The notes under the pieces: generated by a model
Told to the model about the DNA's origin: nothing
What the model saw: the letters and a program-made list of their open reading frames with translations, nothing else
Database searches by the model: none
Source of the DNA: Casuarina equisetifolia
Lineage: Eukaryota; Streptophyta; Magnoliopsida; Fagales; Casuarinaceae
Assembly (NCBI GenBank): GCA_028551475.1
Contig: CM052358.1
Span: 26,624,853 to 26,688,852, forward strand
DNA: 64,000 nt
Direction: 5' to 3'
Shown: in pieces, positions 1 to 11,894 of the stretch
Layout: every line of letters begins with the position of its first letter
How positions within the stretch are numbered: position 1 is the stretch's first letter
Program-made: the position numbers and the translations under genes

Positions 1-2260
1 AGCTTAATAATTTAGAAGAGATGTCAAAAATTTTAAATGATGCTTCTCAACTTCAAATACTATGAAATAAATTGAAGTGAACAGAAATCTAAAAAATTAG
101 ATTTCTACAAAACTTTTGTAAAGTATGATATTTGTTATTTTATGACTTCACATATAATTATCTCTTGTTTGTCAAGGTTTTTTGTATCTTAACTTATGAA
201 GGCAAATTGAATCGTTTTGGATTACATAACTACCTCTATGTTTACTTAACATGAAAAGCATGAGTCATGGAGGATATGCATCAGTTCTTCTCCATTCTAA
301 CTTTGGCATGATTGCATCTTTTATCTCTTGTGTCAAATTAATTTTAAGGCCGCTCATTTTAGGCTTTTTGAATTATAAGCTTTTATTCTGATCAAATGTG
401 TGATAGCAAGACTTATATTTCATATATTGTTTTACAACTAAAATTCTCTGCTAATAGATTGAAGAAGTACAACTTGTTGAAAAGTTTAGGCTCTTGTATG
501 TATCTCTTCTCAAGAAAGCATTTCATAAATAAAAATATTTGTTGTAATCAATGTATTCTGGAAGATTTATATGTTTTAAGGATTGTGGTATATTATTTAC
601 CTCAAATGGAAATGTTATGGGCTTATAGAGGTATGACACACATGAGGTCTATGGAGTTTGAGGGTTGAAAATATATAAAAGTAATTGAGTTTATCATGTT
701 AGTTAGTCTAAACCTTCTAATTTAGTAGTCAATTCATTATAATTGGTATTAAAAATAAAACCCACATCTTAAATTTAAGTTACAAAAAGGATTACCATCT
801 AATGACGTAAGTGTGAACCACTTAGTAGAATTGCCATAAAGTAGGCCATTGAGATGTCAGATCAAAAGTGTGATAAAATTATCATAAGCTTATGGGAGCT
901 TGAGACATATGAAGCTTATGAAACCTAGTGATTAATAATATGCAAGAGTAGTTGAGCATGTTATATCAATAGATTTAGATCTTTGGACATAGTAGTAAGG
1001 TTTGTTACGAAAAGGATAATTAAACACCTTGAGCCGATAAGTTCAGCTTTACATTCTCATCTTACAAAAAAAAAAAAAAAAAAGCTATTTTCTCTCTAGT
1101 CGACCTAAACCTAATTAAGTTTTTGGAGATTCTAGTTCTTGACCCTAGAGTCTCTTTGTCTTGACCCAAAAGCAATTATATGCGACTTCCCTTCAGTTTG
1201 CTTGAAGGATCTCTTCCGCGTGATCTCATCAAGTTCCCACAGATTTCATTTATTTTTAGATGGTAACTAATCAAAAGATGCTCGGAACTTGAAATTTTTT
1301 AGTGACTCAGCAACGCAAAACAAGTCTTTCAAAATGGACCTCTGATGCGTTGCAAGCGGTTTGATGACCCCTTTATGTCGCCGAGTGATTATTTTCCTGG
1401 CATCTTCCTGCAAAACTTCTGCAAAAGTAACTTTCGTGACTTATTTACTTTTTGTACTTATTTAGTTTCTAAAAACCCCAGTCAGCAATAATTTATTCTC
1501 TCTGTTTTTCCCTTCTAGAAAGAAGCACTAAGCAGATGAATACATCAAAAGCAATTATTAGAAGCACTACTTGCAGCCAATTCAAGCATTAACAAAACTA
1601 CAAATATCAACACCTAGAGTTGAGACTCAACAGGAGGGTTGAAAAGAAGTCAGCTACAAAATATTTAAATGAGAAATACCGACAAGAGGGAGCACGATCC
1701 CTTGAAAGATAAGCTGACGTTGCCAATTATCTTAACAGGGACTTAGAATAGAACAGTTTATTCTTCCCATTAACTTAGCTTGACATAAACACTTATTTCT
1801 AATTCTCTGAATGGATTCTAGTGTTGCTTGTAGGTGGTGGGCAGACATATGCTGAGTAAGGAAGGAAAATGACTAACAGTAAACCCTCTTGCTGCTCAAA
1901 TTTTTCACAGCTCATTGGATCTCTTTTGAAGGTAAAAGCTGCCCTTGTGCAATTGGTTTTTCACAAACCATGACATAGTTTGGCCCCTTAAGCCTCCAGT
2001 TTACCCTTGTTTAAGTAGGGTATAGAGGCATTCAAAGGGCGAATGATCATGTCATTATCACGATTACTACCCTTCTTTGTTATGCAGTTAGGCAGGAGTT
2101 AAGGTTAATGATGTTTATTGGTTAATGTTGTTTATCGGTGGTGGGACTCACTTGAAGAAAAAGCCATCCTTCATTGAACATCGCTGCCTGCTAAAACCAT
2201 CATGTGCGTTGAGATGCATTTGACTTGCACGATGGACAGCCAGCACCAAAATTCGACAGA
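1..2260. other. Intergenic flank, no gene recognised
   Basis: AT-rich DNA. The only long open frame (396-668, +) has no recognisable motif and no coding look. A run of 18 A lies at 1066-1083 and could be the tail of an old retroposed sequence, but no box A/B pair, reverse-transcriptase remnant or flanking duplication was seen around it. Confidence 0.6.
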
Positions 2261-2273
2261 TCGATTTGACATA

Positions 2274-2287
2274 TGACGTCAACGTGG
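2274..2287 (+). promoter_or_regulatory. Palindromic TGACGTCA element next to ACGTGG
   Basis: The sequence holds TGACGTCA at 2274-2281 running into AACGTGG. TGACGTCA is a perfect palindrome of the kind bound by plant TGA/C-box bZIP factors, and ACGTGG resembles a G-box half. It lies about 1.2 kb upstream of the VQ gene ATG and about 0.6 kb upstream of a TATA-like CTATATAAAG at about 2868. A role in driving the VQ gene is inference from position only. Confidence 0.25.
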
Positions 2288-3185
2288 CGGGTGGCGCATT
2301 CGCACTGACAAAAAACATACATGTTCATCACCACAAATTTCCTTTTCAGCCGAACCGCAAAACGAAAAGATTTTTTTCGGGCATATAGACGTATGACCTT
2401 GACTTTAAGGCATATACTCTTCCCACAACTGGTATTTTCATTCCAGCACCTACCTCCATTTAACCATCAAAACTGGTCCCGAAAGATCTTAATACAAACA
2501 GATGGTGTGCGTGAATTAGAAAACAAAGGACTTTTTATGGTCATAAAGAGTTGAGAAGGTCTCTAATTGTGTGATTGTAACGCAATTATAAGTTTTTGGA
2601 TAATCAGAATGGAATCATGATGATACTAAAGACCCCAACATTTGTTAGGTCAGACAGAATAACAAAACAAATAATTCCTAATAGAAAATAATAAAAAATT
2701 GAATTAATCTTAATAGAAGCAACCAAAGAACTGAAAAAGACAAGGTTTTTAATAATTTCAAGATCCTTAGATATTACTAGAAAAAATTACTAATCACTGC
2801 TAAGGCCTTCTTAAGAATGACTACTATTTAAAGTTAATTGTACTAAAAGACTATTCAACCCCCAGTCCTATATAAAGTCTCTCCATCTATTTTCTCCAAT
2901 TTGATTGTGATTTCACTTCTATTTTCTCATTCTTCTGCAACTTTTTTTAATCTTTAACAAACTTTATCTCATTTTGAATCTTCTAAAAACTTTATTTTAC
3001 CTTAAACCATCTGCAAGCTCTTACTTTTCTCCTTCTAAACTTCGTACATTATGCAAGGATGGATGATGACAAATAGTGTAAGGCATCCATGCAGCCCCAA
3101 AACTGCGCACCTTACTTTTCTCTTCTTGTTTATTCATTCTTTCGTTGTCAGATGCGGGTCAGTGGAAGAAGAACAAGCTATTGAA

Positions 3186-3414
3186 TTGACCAATATCTAC
3201 ATCTTCCATGTAAAACAAACCAAAGAATTTTTACTTGATAAAATTTTTCTGATGAATGAGAGACACAGAGAGAGAGAGAGAGAGACAGAGACAGAAAGGG
3301 AGAACGCGTCAACTAGCTTATTTGATAAGGTTTCCTTTCGCATCATGAAAGACATTTTCAGCATCTTTTATGTCATCGGCCTTGTTCCGTTCCCAAGAAA
3401 CCTGCTTATATATT
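3186..3414 (+). promoter_or_regulatory. Putative proximal promoter of the VQ gene (W-box, TATA-like site)
   Basis: A W-box, TTGACC, lies at 3186-3191, and a TATA-like TATATATT at 3407-3414 is about 95 bp before the ATG at 3509. WRKY factors bind W-boxes, and VQ proteins are known partners of WRKYs, so the arrangement is plausible. A short AG microsatellite sits between them at 3267-3284. A second TATA-like site at about 2868 followed by a pyrimidine-rich leader is an alternative start, which would give a leader of about 600 nt with upstream ATGs. The choice is inference. Confidence 0.3.
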
Positions 3415-3508
3415 TCATCGTAAGAAATATTTATTGCCCTTCAAGTCATCCGCTATAGCATTGAAGAAGGGGTAAATACCTAGGCTCCAGTTGTCGTGCT
3501 CTGAAACC

Positions 3509-4009
3509 ATGGGGAAGAAACTAAGTCAGCCATCACTAAAAATATGTAAGAACAAGAAGCAACTCCACAGTTTGATAAAGGTTTTGAAGCCGAAGGTCTA
3601 CATCACAGACAGCTCAAGCTTCAAGAGGCTTGTTCAAGAACTTACTGGGAATACGAGCTCAATCCCTTCCTCTCATCGTACCAAACCCGATTTGGTCCCA
3701 ATCACTGATATCAAGGATGGGAGAGACTCCGAAAGCAGCCTGGAAGCATCCATTGCATCGCTCGACTCCTCTGAGTTATGTCATCAGGTGCCTCTGAGCG
3801 AAGAACTCAATCAGGCATGCAATCAGATGTATTTTGGTGGCTCGTCCTTAGAAGATCCAATGTTTAACCCGGAAGTGGATGCGTTGGCTTATCGGGAAAT
3901 TGAGTTGTGGCTTTTAGAAGCAGAGCCATATCCTTTCCACCATGATTATCATTACCAGTTTGGGCAGGAGGTCAGCATATACGACTACGAGTTATCTGGG
4001 CTGATGTAA
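3509..4009 (+). CDS. VQ motif-containing protein
   Basis: Single-exon gene of 166 residues. The family-defining FxxxVQxLTG motif is complete at residues 38-47 (FKRLVQELTG), preceded by a basic, lysine-rich N-terminus (residues 1-29) and VYITDSSS. The rest is acidic and Ser/Glu-rich, with a Tyr/His-rich C-terminus, as in many small plant VQ proteins, which are usually short and intronless. VQ proteins are nuclear co-regulators that bind WRKY DNA-binding domains or other partners and tune defence and stress transcription; some go to plastids with sigma factors. The open frame reaches back to 3491, but only through TTG; the first ATG (3509, context ACCATGG) is taken as start. The VYITD-type motif surroundings recall the Arabidopsis VQ1/VQ10 group, but the subgroup is a guess. 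No sign of damage. Confidence 0.87.
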   Translation: MGKKLSQPSLKICKNKKQLHSLIKVLKPKVYITDSSSFKRLVQELTGNTSSIPSSHRTKPDLVPITDIKDGRDSESSLEASIASLDSSELCHQVPLSEELNQACNQMYFGGSSLEDPMFNPEVDALAYREIELWLLEAEPYPFHHDYHYQFGQEVSIYDYELSGLM

Positions 4010-4853
4010 GATTATTTTGCTTGCAACAAAAAGTAGGTAAATTGGCTCAGCTCCATAGGACGTATATTCTTCCTTCCTGTACTCAAGTACAGAATTTCAA
4101 AGCAGAAAGCTTCTTTGCTACTGTATATTCTTTCTGTAGGGACACAATTTTTAATTTCATTAAATATATATAACTTGTTTGCTCCTTGAGGTCCATTCTT
4201 GCTTCCGATCACTGTTTCAAAACACCCTATGAACACGCTTAAGCTGTTGAAATTGAAATGACTACAGTTGTATGGGAAGAAGAACAGGGCGATTTGGTAA
4301 TGATTTAGATCATGCTAGAGAGGAGAAGTAAATTCCAAGTTTAATTAATCAACTTCAAGCTCAACTCACTATCATTAGACTTTTTGCGTGAGAGAAAGGT
4401 TATCGTTATATAGGAAAAAATATTCAAAGAAGGGGTGGAAAACCTAAAGAATTATCTGAAAACAATAAATACAGTACCAGAAAGAGAACCTTAAAGAGCT
4501 GAAACTAGGTTAAATAATTGGTTTAGTCCAAGGATCCGTTGGTGAGTATGGTTCGTTTTCTGTGGAGGAAAAGGAGCACTGAAACCCTCTAAACTTGGTG
4601 TCGAAGCATTTATAATTCATGATACTCATTTTGAGTTGAAATTATTTTAGAAAATCATATGATTTACAAACATTAAGGGGTCCCTTGCAAAAATATTGAG
4701 GAAGTAAGAAGAAAGAAGGAAAAGGAACTTGTAAAGTACACTATAATCAAGAAATGAACTTGTGAAATTTACTATGATCGAGAAAGAAACTTGTCAAGTC
4801 TTTTACAACCACTCTATACCAGTGCAGGTGTAAGAAATGTTAACACGTTTATA
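4010..4853. other. 3' flank of the VQ gene, nothing else recognised
   Basis: AT-rich sequence after the VQ stop codon. It must contain the VQ 3' untranslated region, but no poly(A) signal stands out clearly. An antisense open frame at 4012-4236 shows no known motif and is taken as chance. Confidence 0.5.
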
Positions 4854-4859
4854 CTACAA

Positions 4860-5720
4860 AATAAAAAATAAAAAATGGAATATTATAATATATGATACAA
4901 CACTAACTTGGATGAATTTGAGCATCATATAAAAGGAAAGAAAGAGACTCACCGACCAACCCTTGTCAGATGTTAAACAAATATGTAGATATGAAGGTAG
5001 TTGGACAATTTGGTGGGGTCTGCCATCATATTCATAACCGATGACATCAATGGCGCAATTATAGTTCGACCCTCCACCCATTTCAACCCAAGGACTTTTC
5101 AGCGATATGCAGCCCATTATCTCCAATCTTCTTAAGCTTAAAGGTAAATTTGGCAGTGCTTCAAGTTCAACACAATCTTCCCAGCAAAGATACTGAAGTT
5201 GGGAAAGTTGAATCAAATATGGCAATCTCTTAAATTTGTTATTGCTTAGATTTAAATGCTTAAGTGAAGATAAGTAATGTAAATCAATTATTACACCTAC
5301 CATCTGGCAATAACCCAAATGCAATAGTTCTAAATATTTAGTGGTTGAATCAAATATGGCAATCTCTTAAATTTGTTATTGCTTAGATTTAAATGCTTAA
5401 GTGAAGATAAGTAATGTAAATCAATTATTACACCTACCATCTTGCAATAACCCAAATGCAACAGTTCTAAGCACTTGAATCTGGAAAATGAAGGTTTTAG
5501 TAGTGTTTTAACGGCCATACAACTTCTTCAATGAAGAAACCTAAGTTTGTGAAGATTGTAGATACTCAAGGGTCGTCAACTTATTCTTAGATATACCTAA
5601 GTACTTAAGTGACTACAAATAACAAAGCTCATAAGGAATAATTGCATCTAACATAAAAGGATAACTCATATCTAATTTTTTCAAAGAACTCAAACCTAAG
5701 AAACTACTGAGAAGTGCAAA
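4860..5720 (-). pseudogene. TNL relic: LRR and post-LRR fragment
   Basis: Minus-strand reading gives leucine-rich repeats of TNL type (for example LKHLNLSNNKFKRLP, then LSQLQYLCWEDC) followed by the usual post-LRR start (LEALPNLPLSLRRLEIMGC). A likely splice donor, CGGTGAGTC, ends the exon at 4953, matching the position where the intact TNL at 45.6-50 kb has a GTAAGT donor. LRR remnants continue, with stops, to about 5700 (LKYLGISKNKLTT). No TIR or NB-ARC remains nearby. A 137-bp tandem duplication (5207-5480), not a multiple of three, also breaks the frame. So this is a dead 3' part of a resistance gene. Confidence 0.8.
5207..5480. repeat. 137-bp tandem duplication inside the LRR relic
   Basis: Copy 1 is about 5207-5343 and copy 2 about 5344-5480; over most of the length they differ at only a few positions. 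Each copy encodes the same LRR stretch (LHYLSSLKHLNLSNNKFKRLPYL) on the minus strand. The similarity shows the duplication is recent compared with the decay of the relic. Confidence 0.85.
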
Positions 5721-7055
5721 CAATTAATAGGATTTAAACCACTACTGCCACCATTTATTTCCCGCATTAGTGATGTGCCATCGAAATTTTAAGCTTTTCT
5801 TTCGAGTAAGCAACCTACAAAGTACAAGGTCTACTAATTGATAAGTGAGTTGGCTAGAAAGAAATCTATGTGTTTCCATTCTTGCCGCTATTTATTTAGT
5901 GGTTGTGGCGTCAAAAGCAGAGATTAGAACATTGGTTACATTAAATACGATCTGAGTCATCTTAATACTTGTGCAAAGGAATAAAAAATAAATCTCTAAA
6001 TTCAAACTCATGGATGCCTGATGCCTTTAATTGTTTGTATGTTCTTCAAATTTGTGACAGCTGGTGCCAGCTTTTTAGCTTCTTTGTTATTTAAAGATCC
6101 ATGAAAATTAAAGAAAGTAATTAGAATGTCATAATCTCTTTGTTGTGTAAAATTTTCTTGTTTGTTCTTCAAGTTTTGACTTTAATGGGATTAGACATAT
6201 TATTATACATTTTATTTCAAACTCAATGTCACGGAACTCTATTTGAACAGTCAATGCTAAAGACTTCAAGGAAGGGATCGACAAAAATTAATTTCAAAGG
6301 GAAGTTGTCATTTAGTTTTAGTTTAATCAGATTACATATTTTATCCTAGAGATCAATGTTGCGGAACTCTGCATGGCAGATTACACATAGTAGTCTTGTG
6401 TTAGGTTGTTTCTTTTCTTGGTGGAGAGGCCAAAATCATATATGTTTTAGGCATGGCGGGCTTCACATTAGAGGGCCGCGGCAACTACCCGTCCCTCAAA
6501 TTTCAACGTTTCTATCGTTTTATCTTTCCCCATGCAACATATGACACATCATCAATTCAACCATATCCCATCTTCAAATACAAACTCTCTAGGTCCATAG
6601 TCACATGATATGATTATATTCACCTCTTTTTTATCCCTCTACCAATATAGTGTAATACATTACCACTTCAATCATCACTCATCATTAAATACACCACTTC
6701 CTAGTCCACAATGACAAATTATGATCCTATCCATCGTAATCACAACTAAAGTTTTTCTCATCATTAGTTCATTAGATAAAGATATTCTTTTGCCTTATAT
6801 AACCTAAATTGACTCCATGCATTGGCTCTTTCATTGTAAAGTCAATTGTAGGTGGTGCCTACACTTGGGGATCAAATGCTAAATCCTAGAGATTATTACT
6901 TCAAGAGTTTAATAAAATAGTTATCAAAATAATTTTCATGCTCATGCATGAATGAACCCTTAAACGTGAATAATTTTAGATCCTCCATTTCCGTCTAGTC
7001 TAATATTTGAAATCCTTGTTTTCAATTGTACTTTTACCTAAATTTATATTAATGT
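5721..7055. other. Intergenic, contains a dispersed-repeat copy (R3) at about 6290-6490
   Basis: No gene recognised. The stretch 6290-6490 (TTTAATCAGATTACAT, then a GGAACTCTGCATGG-like segment and an AAAATCATATATGTT segment) resembles 61390-61640 in the same order and orientation, which defines a small dispersed repeat. Open frames at 6140-6544 fall within or beside it and carry no motif. Confidence 0.45.
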
Positions 7056-7059
7056 CCAA

Positions 7060-7480
7060 GGTTTTTTAGAAAATATAATTTTAAAGACTACAACTAAAAT
7101 TTAGAATCCTTTTTAACGACCATTGGGATTAGGTTCATCCAAAGGCAGCGTAATTGTACTCTCATAAACCAATTGTTTGCTATATAGAACCAAAAATCAC
7201 TAGGTCAAGCATGTCTACTGTTTAGCATGAATGTTGAAGTATCTTCATTGATTCTAATTTCCCATGAGTTATCACAAATTTAGAAGAGTGATCAACGGAG
7301 TTTCTAACTTGTTTGAAGGCAAAGTAAGTGATGTTCATAATGTTGTTGTTTCCTTCTTTTTCACTTTCTCTTTTGTACATAGAGACACAATCGGTGTAGC
7401 AGTCCGATTTTTGAAGGGTGGGAATGTCATCTTCCACTCGCACTCAAAATTTGTGGCCTTAGTTATTATGTTGGATATTT
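7060..7480. repeat. Dispersed repeat R1, partial copy
   Basis: Shares an ordered series of short matches with 54850-55240: AAGACTACAACTAAAATTTAG-type text, then CAAGCATGTC and TTTAGCATGAAT, then a TTATCACAAATTTAG-type segment. Similarity is patchy, as in an old repeat. The two overlapping open frames here, one on each strand, are by-products and carry no motif. Confidence 0.45.
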
Positions 7481-7630
7481 TATAACTGGTTTGCATCTTC
7501 GTCGTATCTGTATGCCAGGGGATGGAAAAGAGTCGTGATTAACTTCTACATAGTGAAAAGGGGTTTTTAAGCTTTTCACACGCTAGCACGTAAAGCCGTA
7601 AAACTAAACATCAATCCCTTGGACCAAGCA

Positions 7631-7793
7631 AGCACTCTACATATTTCCTCTATCTGCTAAGTTGGAGTTAGCGTTTCTGCCAAAGCCTACTCTGCCGCAT
7701 TGCAAGGATTATCACAGTTAACAACCACATAACAATTCCACTGAAACATTGGGAAAACTGTTCTTATATTTTCCACTTTAACATTTGAGTTAC
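7631..7793. repeat. Left arm of duplicated TNL 3' flank (partner at about 21200-21345)
   Basis: The segment with CCAAAGCCTACTCTGCCGC at about 7680 matches 21236-21256 (CCAAAGCCCACTCTACCGC), and matching short blocks continue to the insertion site of the LTR element. The right arm resumes after 12449. The partner copy at 21.2-22.3 kb runs straight through, so the retroelement split an existing duplicate. Confidence 0.7.
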
Positions 7794-8341
7794 TGTTACT
7801 GTCAGCTGACGTGGCTACCCCACTAGCTGACCAAGACGCCATATAGAATGCTGCTGGGACTACCTGGCAACCAACTTAAAAGGGGCGGGGCTCATAGGAC
7901 AAGTATGGCTCTCTAGACCTGAGGAGAGTTGTAACAGAGGAACAACAAAATAGAGCACGTGAGTTCTATACCGTCAGAGCACGCGGATTCCATATTGTCG
8001 ACCTGCAACTCAAAACCCCAAACAATGGTTGTAGTGGAGCAGTGTACCGGACGGCAACTAGGTAGTATGTGCAGAATGGCAGGATGATTAAAGAAATAAC
8101 CTATCACATAGTGGAGGAATCTATTATAAAAAGGGGTAGTGGGGACAAGGGAAAACAGACTTGTATTTGAATTCTCTTGTAATTTTGTAAACTCTCCATG
8201 AGGAATGAAGTTTACCCTTCTCCCAATATTTGTCTTTTTCCCCACCTAACACCATAGGTAATCATCGCAAAAAGAAACACACCCTCCCGTGGGACGACTT
8301 CCCAGTGGTAGGTCCCATTACGTGATCACAAGGGCGTAACA
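7794..8341 (+). repeat. 5' LTR of the Ty3/gypsy element
   Basis: 548 bp beginning TGTTACTGTC and ending GGGCGTAACA. It matches 11895-12444 along its whole length. A TATA-like TTATAAAAAG lies at about 8123. Confidence 0.95.
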
Positions 8342-8344
8342 ATT

Positions 8345-8358
8345 TGGTATCTAGAGCC
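8345..8358 (+). other. Primer-binding site, initiator tRNA-Met type
   Basis: TGGTATCTAGAGCC follows the 5' LTR by three bases. It resembles TGGTATCAGAGC, the complement of the initiator tRNA-Met 3' end used by most plant Ty3/gypsy elements. Confidence 0.75.
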
Positions 8359-8369
8359 AATAGTCCAAT

Positions 8370-9350
8370 CATGGCTGATGCCCGTGTAGAACGGATTGAG
8401 TCATAAATAGTCCGCCTCGAAGCCGACACCAATCGTAAGTTCACCAAAATTTTGGACAGCCTCCAATGCTTGTCAGCCACCATCCATGCCCACACCGATC
8501 CTCCTCCCCACCCCAGCAACACAGATGAAGGTCCCTCCAACCGTTCGGGCTCTACCAATAGTCGGGGACACACTCCCCCTCCTGATGGTCATGGTCGCCA
8601 CCGTGGAGTCCGTTTTGATTTTCCCTTATTCGATGGCAGTGACGACCCTTCAGACTAGATTTGCAAAGTCGAGCAATTTTTTGAGTATTATGACACCCCC
8701 GAAGCCGACAAAGTGCGTGTCGCGGCCTGGTACTCGGGCAGAGACGCCCAGGTCTGGTATCGTGTATTGAAAACTGAAATGGCTCTCCAGCCTCTTTCTT
8801 GGCCGATTCTCACGGCAGAACTCTGTGCCCGTTTTGGTCCTTCCCAATATCATGACCCGTTCAGTGAACTCATTTCCCTTCAACAAACCGGCTCCATTAA
8901 GGACTATTATACTCGTTTTTTGAAGCTGCTTATCCGCGCCGGTAAGATGCCTCCTGAGCATCTCCTTTCTTGTTTCATCACCGGTCTCAAGGACCACATC
9001 CGTGTTGATGTCCAAGCACGTCAACCCAAGACTCTTTCCACGGCCGTGGGTCTTGCTCGTCTTTATAAGCCTACTCACCATAGCTCTCGCTCCAGTGTTG
9101 GTTTTTCTCACTGTGACTTTTCCGGGCCCCCTACCAAAGGTGTTTCCCTACCATCTCGAGAAACCCCCTATATTCGTAAGATGACTTCTGCTGAATGCAC
9201 CGACCGCAAGGCTCGTGGGTTATGTTTTCACTGCGATGAGCGATTCATGGTGGGCCATCAGTGCAAGCGCCTGTTTCTCCTTGAGGCCACTTGGGATGGC
9301 GAGGAGGGCGAACAACCCACCACCGGCCAAGAACTTGTTCTTTAGCAGCC
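8370..9350 (+). mobile_element. gag-like region of the Ty3/gypsy element (fossil)
   Basis: Shows the plant Ty3/gypsy gag pattern: a retrotransposon gag core, with text such as AQVWYRVLKTEM and LQQTGSIKDYYTRFLKLL, then a Cys/His knuckle CFHCDERFMVGHQCK near the end. In this family gag forms the cytoplasmic particle and binds the element RNA. Treated as a fossil part. Confidence 0.85.
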
Positions 9351-9357
9351 TCGTGAG

Positions 9358-10560
9358 TTGGCCGTTCTTCCCTCGGAGGACCCAGAACCGGAAATCTCCT
9401 TGAACACCATAACCGGAACCTGCACCCCTCATACCATGAAGCTTACAGGTCAGCTTGGGCCACACATCACCCGAGTGCGTGTTTTGGTGGATTCTGGCAG
9501 CTCCCACAACTTCGTAAGTGAGAAATTGGCCCACCATTTTAGGTTGAAACTTACTCGCAAAGAATCATTCACCGTCCATGTTGCTAATGGCGAGCGGCTT
9601 CTCAGCCCTGGCCAATGTAGTGCTCTTCGGGTAACCCTTCAGGGAGCAGAGTTTAGCCTTGACCTTTATGTCCTTCCTTTACAAGGTGTTGATGTTGTTC
9701 TCGGCACACAATGGTTCCGAACACTTGGCCCTATCCTGTGGGATTTCGAGAAGCTCACTATGGAGTTCACATCCCAAGGACGCCGAATCCATTTGCGAGG
9801 GGAGCAATTTCCCGAAGCTTGCCTCACAGATGCCAATCGTGTCAACAAAGATTTGCTCTGAGAAGGCCATAGGATTCTTTTATGCATCTCCGACCTATCA
9901 CCGCCCTTAACAATGCGAACTCAGGATGGCCCATATCGTTCCCTTTTTGAGACATTCCGAGATGTCTTTGCTGATCCCAAGGCCCTTCCACCTCAGCGCC
10001 CCCATAACCACGTCATTTCCCTAACCTTTCCCGATCAACCAATGTCTGTCCGACCGTACCGGTATCCTTTTGCACAGAAGGCTGAGATCGAAAGAGTCGT
10101 GGATAAGTTACTGGCCTCTGGCTTTATTCAACCCAGCGTTAGCCCTTTTTCGTCCTCGGTATTACTTGTTAAAAAAAAAGATGGGTCGTGGCGTCTTTGT
10201 GTGGACTACCGCGAACTTAATAAACGGACCATCAAGGACCGTTTTCCGATGCCGACTGTCGATGAACTTCTGGATGAACTGCATGGGGCCACTCTCTTCT
10301 CCAAACTAGATTTACGCTCTGGCTACTACCAAATCCGTATCAAGCCTGAAGATATCCCCAAAACAGCTTTTCGCACTTACAACGACCACTACGAATTTTT
10401 GGTAATGCCTTTTGGGTTTTCAAATGCTCCCTCTACTTTTCAGTCTCTAATGGATACTGTTTTCAAGCCATTTTTGCGAAAATTTGTCCTTGTCTTTTTC
10501 AACGATATTCTTAGCTGGCCTCATCTCCCGCATCACCTCTGGCGAAGCTCTGGGTCCATG
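9358..10560 (+). mobile_element. Protease and reverse-transcriptase regions of the Ty3/gypsy element (fossil)
   Basis: An aspartic-protease signature VLVDSGSSHNFVS lies at about 9480-9520. Reverse-transcriptase text follows from about 10100: [34 protein letters not shown] and [14 protein letters not shown], all typical of Ty3/gypsy. Treated as fossil parts of one pol region. Confidence 0.9.
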
Positions 10561-10599
10561 GGATTTTCGTGATGGAATTATATTTTTTAAGGGTCATAT

Positions 10600-11860
10600 C
10601 TTTCTTGTACCAGACTCAGATCTCATACCCACCGTTCTCAACGAATTGCACGAAGCATGAAGGCGTATACAAGACCTTGCAAAGAGTTCGCTCAGTCTTC
10701 TACTGGAAAAACTTGGGCTTCTCTGTCATAAACTTTGTCAAGCAATGCGACACCTGCCAGCGCAATAAATGGGAAAGTGCAGCCCCGCCTGGCCTCTTCC
10801 AACCTTTGTCAATTCCGGACCGTATCTGGGAGGATCTCTTTATGGACTTTATCACTGGCCTTCTTTCTTCCCTAGGCAAGAATGCTATCATGGTCGTCGT
10901 TGATCGCCTCTCCAAGTTCTCTCATTTTGTGCCTCTCTCCCACCCTTTCACTGCTGTCTCTGTGGCCAAGTTATTGTTCGACCATGTTTTTAAATTATAT
11001 GGCCTTCCTAAATCCATTGTCTGTGACCGTGACCCCCTTTTCACCAGTACCTTTTGGACTAAGCTCTTTCGCCTCCAAGGCACTCAATTTCGTTTTTCTA
11101 CAGCTTACCACCCACAGATGGATGGCCAAACGGAGGTCACCAATCGGGGCATTGAAATGTATTTACACTATTTTGTTGGTGACTCTCCCAAAGATTGGGC
11201 CCGCTGGCTTTCCTGGGCGGAATATAGCCATAATACTAGTGTCGACTTGGCCATCGGCATTACCCTTTATGAGGCAATTTATGGGCGACCACCGCCGACT
11301 CTTCTTGACTGTATTCCCGGAACGGCTCGCACTGAGGCCGTTGATCAAACTCTTACCTCCCGTGATCAAATCTTGGCTTCTCTGAAATTCCATATTCAAC
11401 GGGCTCAAGCTAAAATGAAAAAGGCATATGATGGCAAACATCGGCCCATTTCCTTTAATGTGGGTGACCGTATTTATCTCAAACTCCATCCTTTCCGTCA
11501 CTCTTCCCTTGCTGTTCGTCGCTCCCTTAAATTGTCTGTTCGATTTTATGGGCCTTATGAGGTTCTTCGGCGTGTGGGTCCGGTCGCCTATGAGTTGAAG
11601 CTATCAGATGGCTCCCGCTGCCATCCTGTCTTCCATGTTTCCTTGCTTAAGCACCACGTGGGGCCTTCGGTGGACGTTCAGACGGTAATTCCCCATCTTG
11701 GTCCTGATGGGTCCGACCCCGTTCCTTTCCCTCAAGCTGTCTTGACTCCCGCATCAAAAACCGTGTCCCCCAGATTTTGGTTCACTGGCACGGTGCCTCT
11801 CCTGCAGACGCCACTTGGGAAGATGTCGCCTGCATTTCTGCCCATTTTCCGAAACTCAAC
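10600..11860 (+). mobile_element. Integrase region with C-terminal tail of the Ty3/gypsy element (fossil)
   Basis: A zinc-binding HHCC-type start (HEGVYKTLQRVR, then CDTCQRNK) is followed by the catalytic core (FMDFITGLL, VVVDRLSKFSHFVPL, VCDRDPLFTSTFWTKLF, AYHPQMDGQTE). Downstream come the GPY/F-like text GPYEVLRRVGPVAYELKL and HPVFHVSLLK, common before chromodomain tails in chromoviruses. This supports the chromovirus call. Confidence 0.9.
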
Positions 11861-11882
11861 CTTGCGGACAAGGTTTGTTTCA

Positions 11883-11894
11883 GGTCGGGGGAAA
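11883..11894 (+). other. Polypurine tract before the 3' LTR
   Basis: GGTCGGGGGAAA, nearly all purine, abuts the TGTTAC start of the 3' LTR, the place where plus-strand priming occurs in LTR retrotransposons. Confidence 0.75.

Noticed and set aside
1066-1083. A18 run as the tail of a retroposon
   Set aside because: Nothing upstream resembles a LINE or SINE and no flanking duplication was found.
3051-3458. 135-codon open frame ahead of the VQ gene
   Set aside because: Low-complexity (Arg/Glu from the AG microsatellite), no domain, and lies where the VQ promoter or leader should be. At most an upstream open frame.
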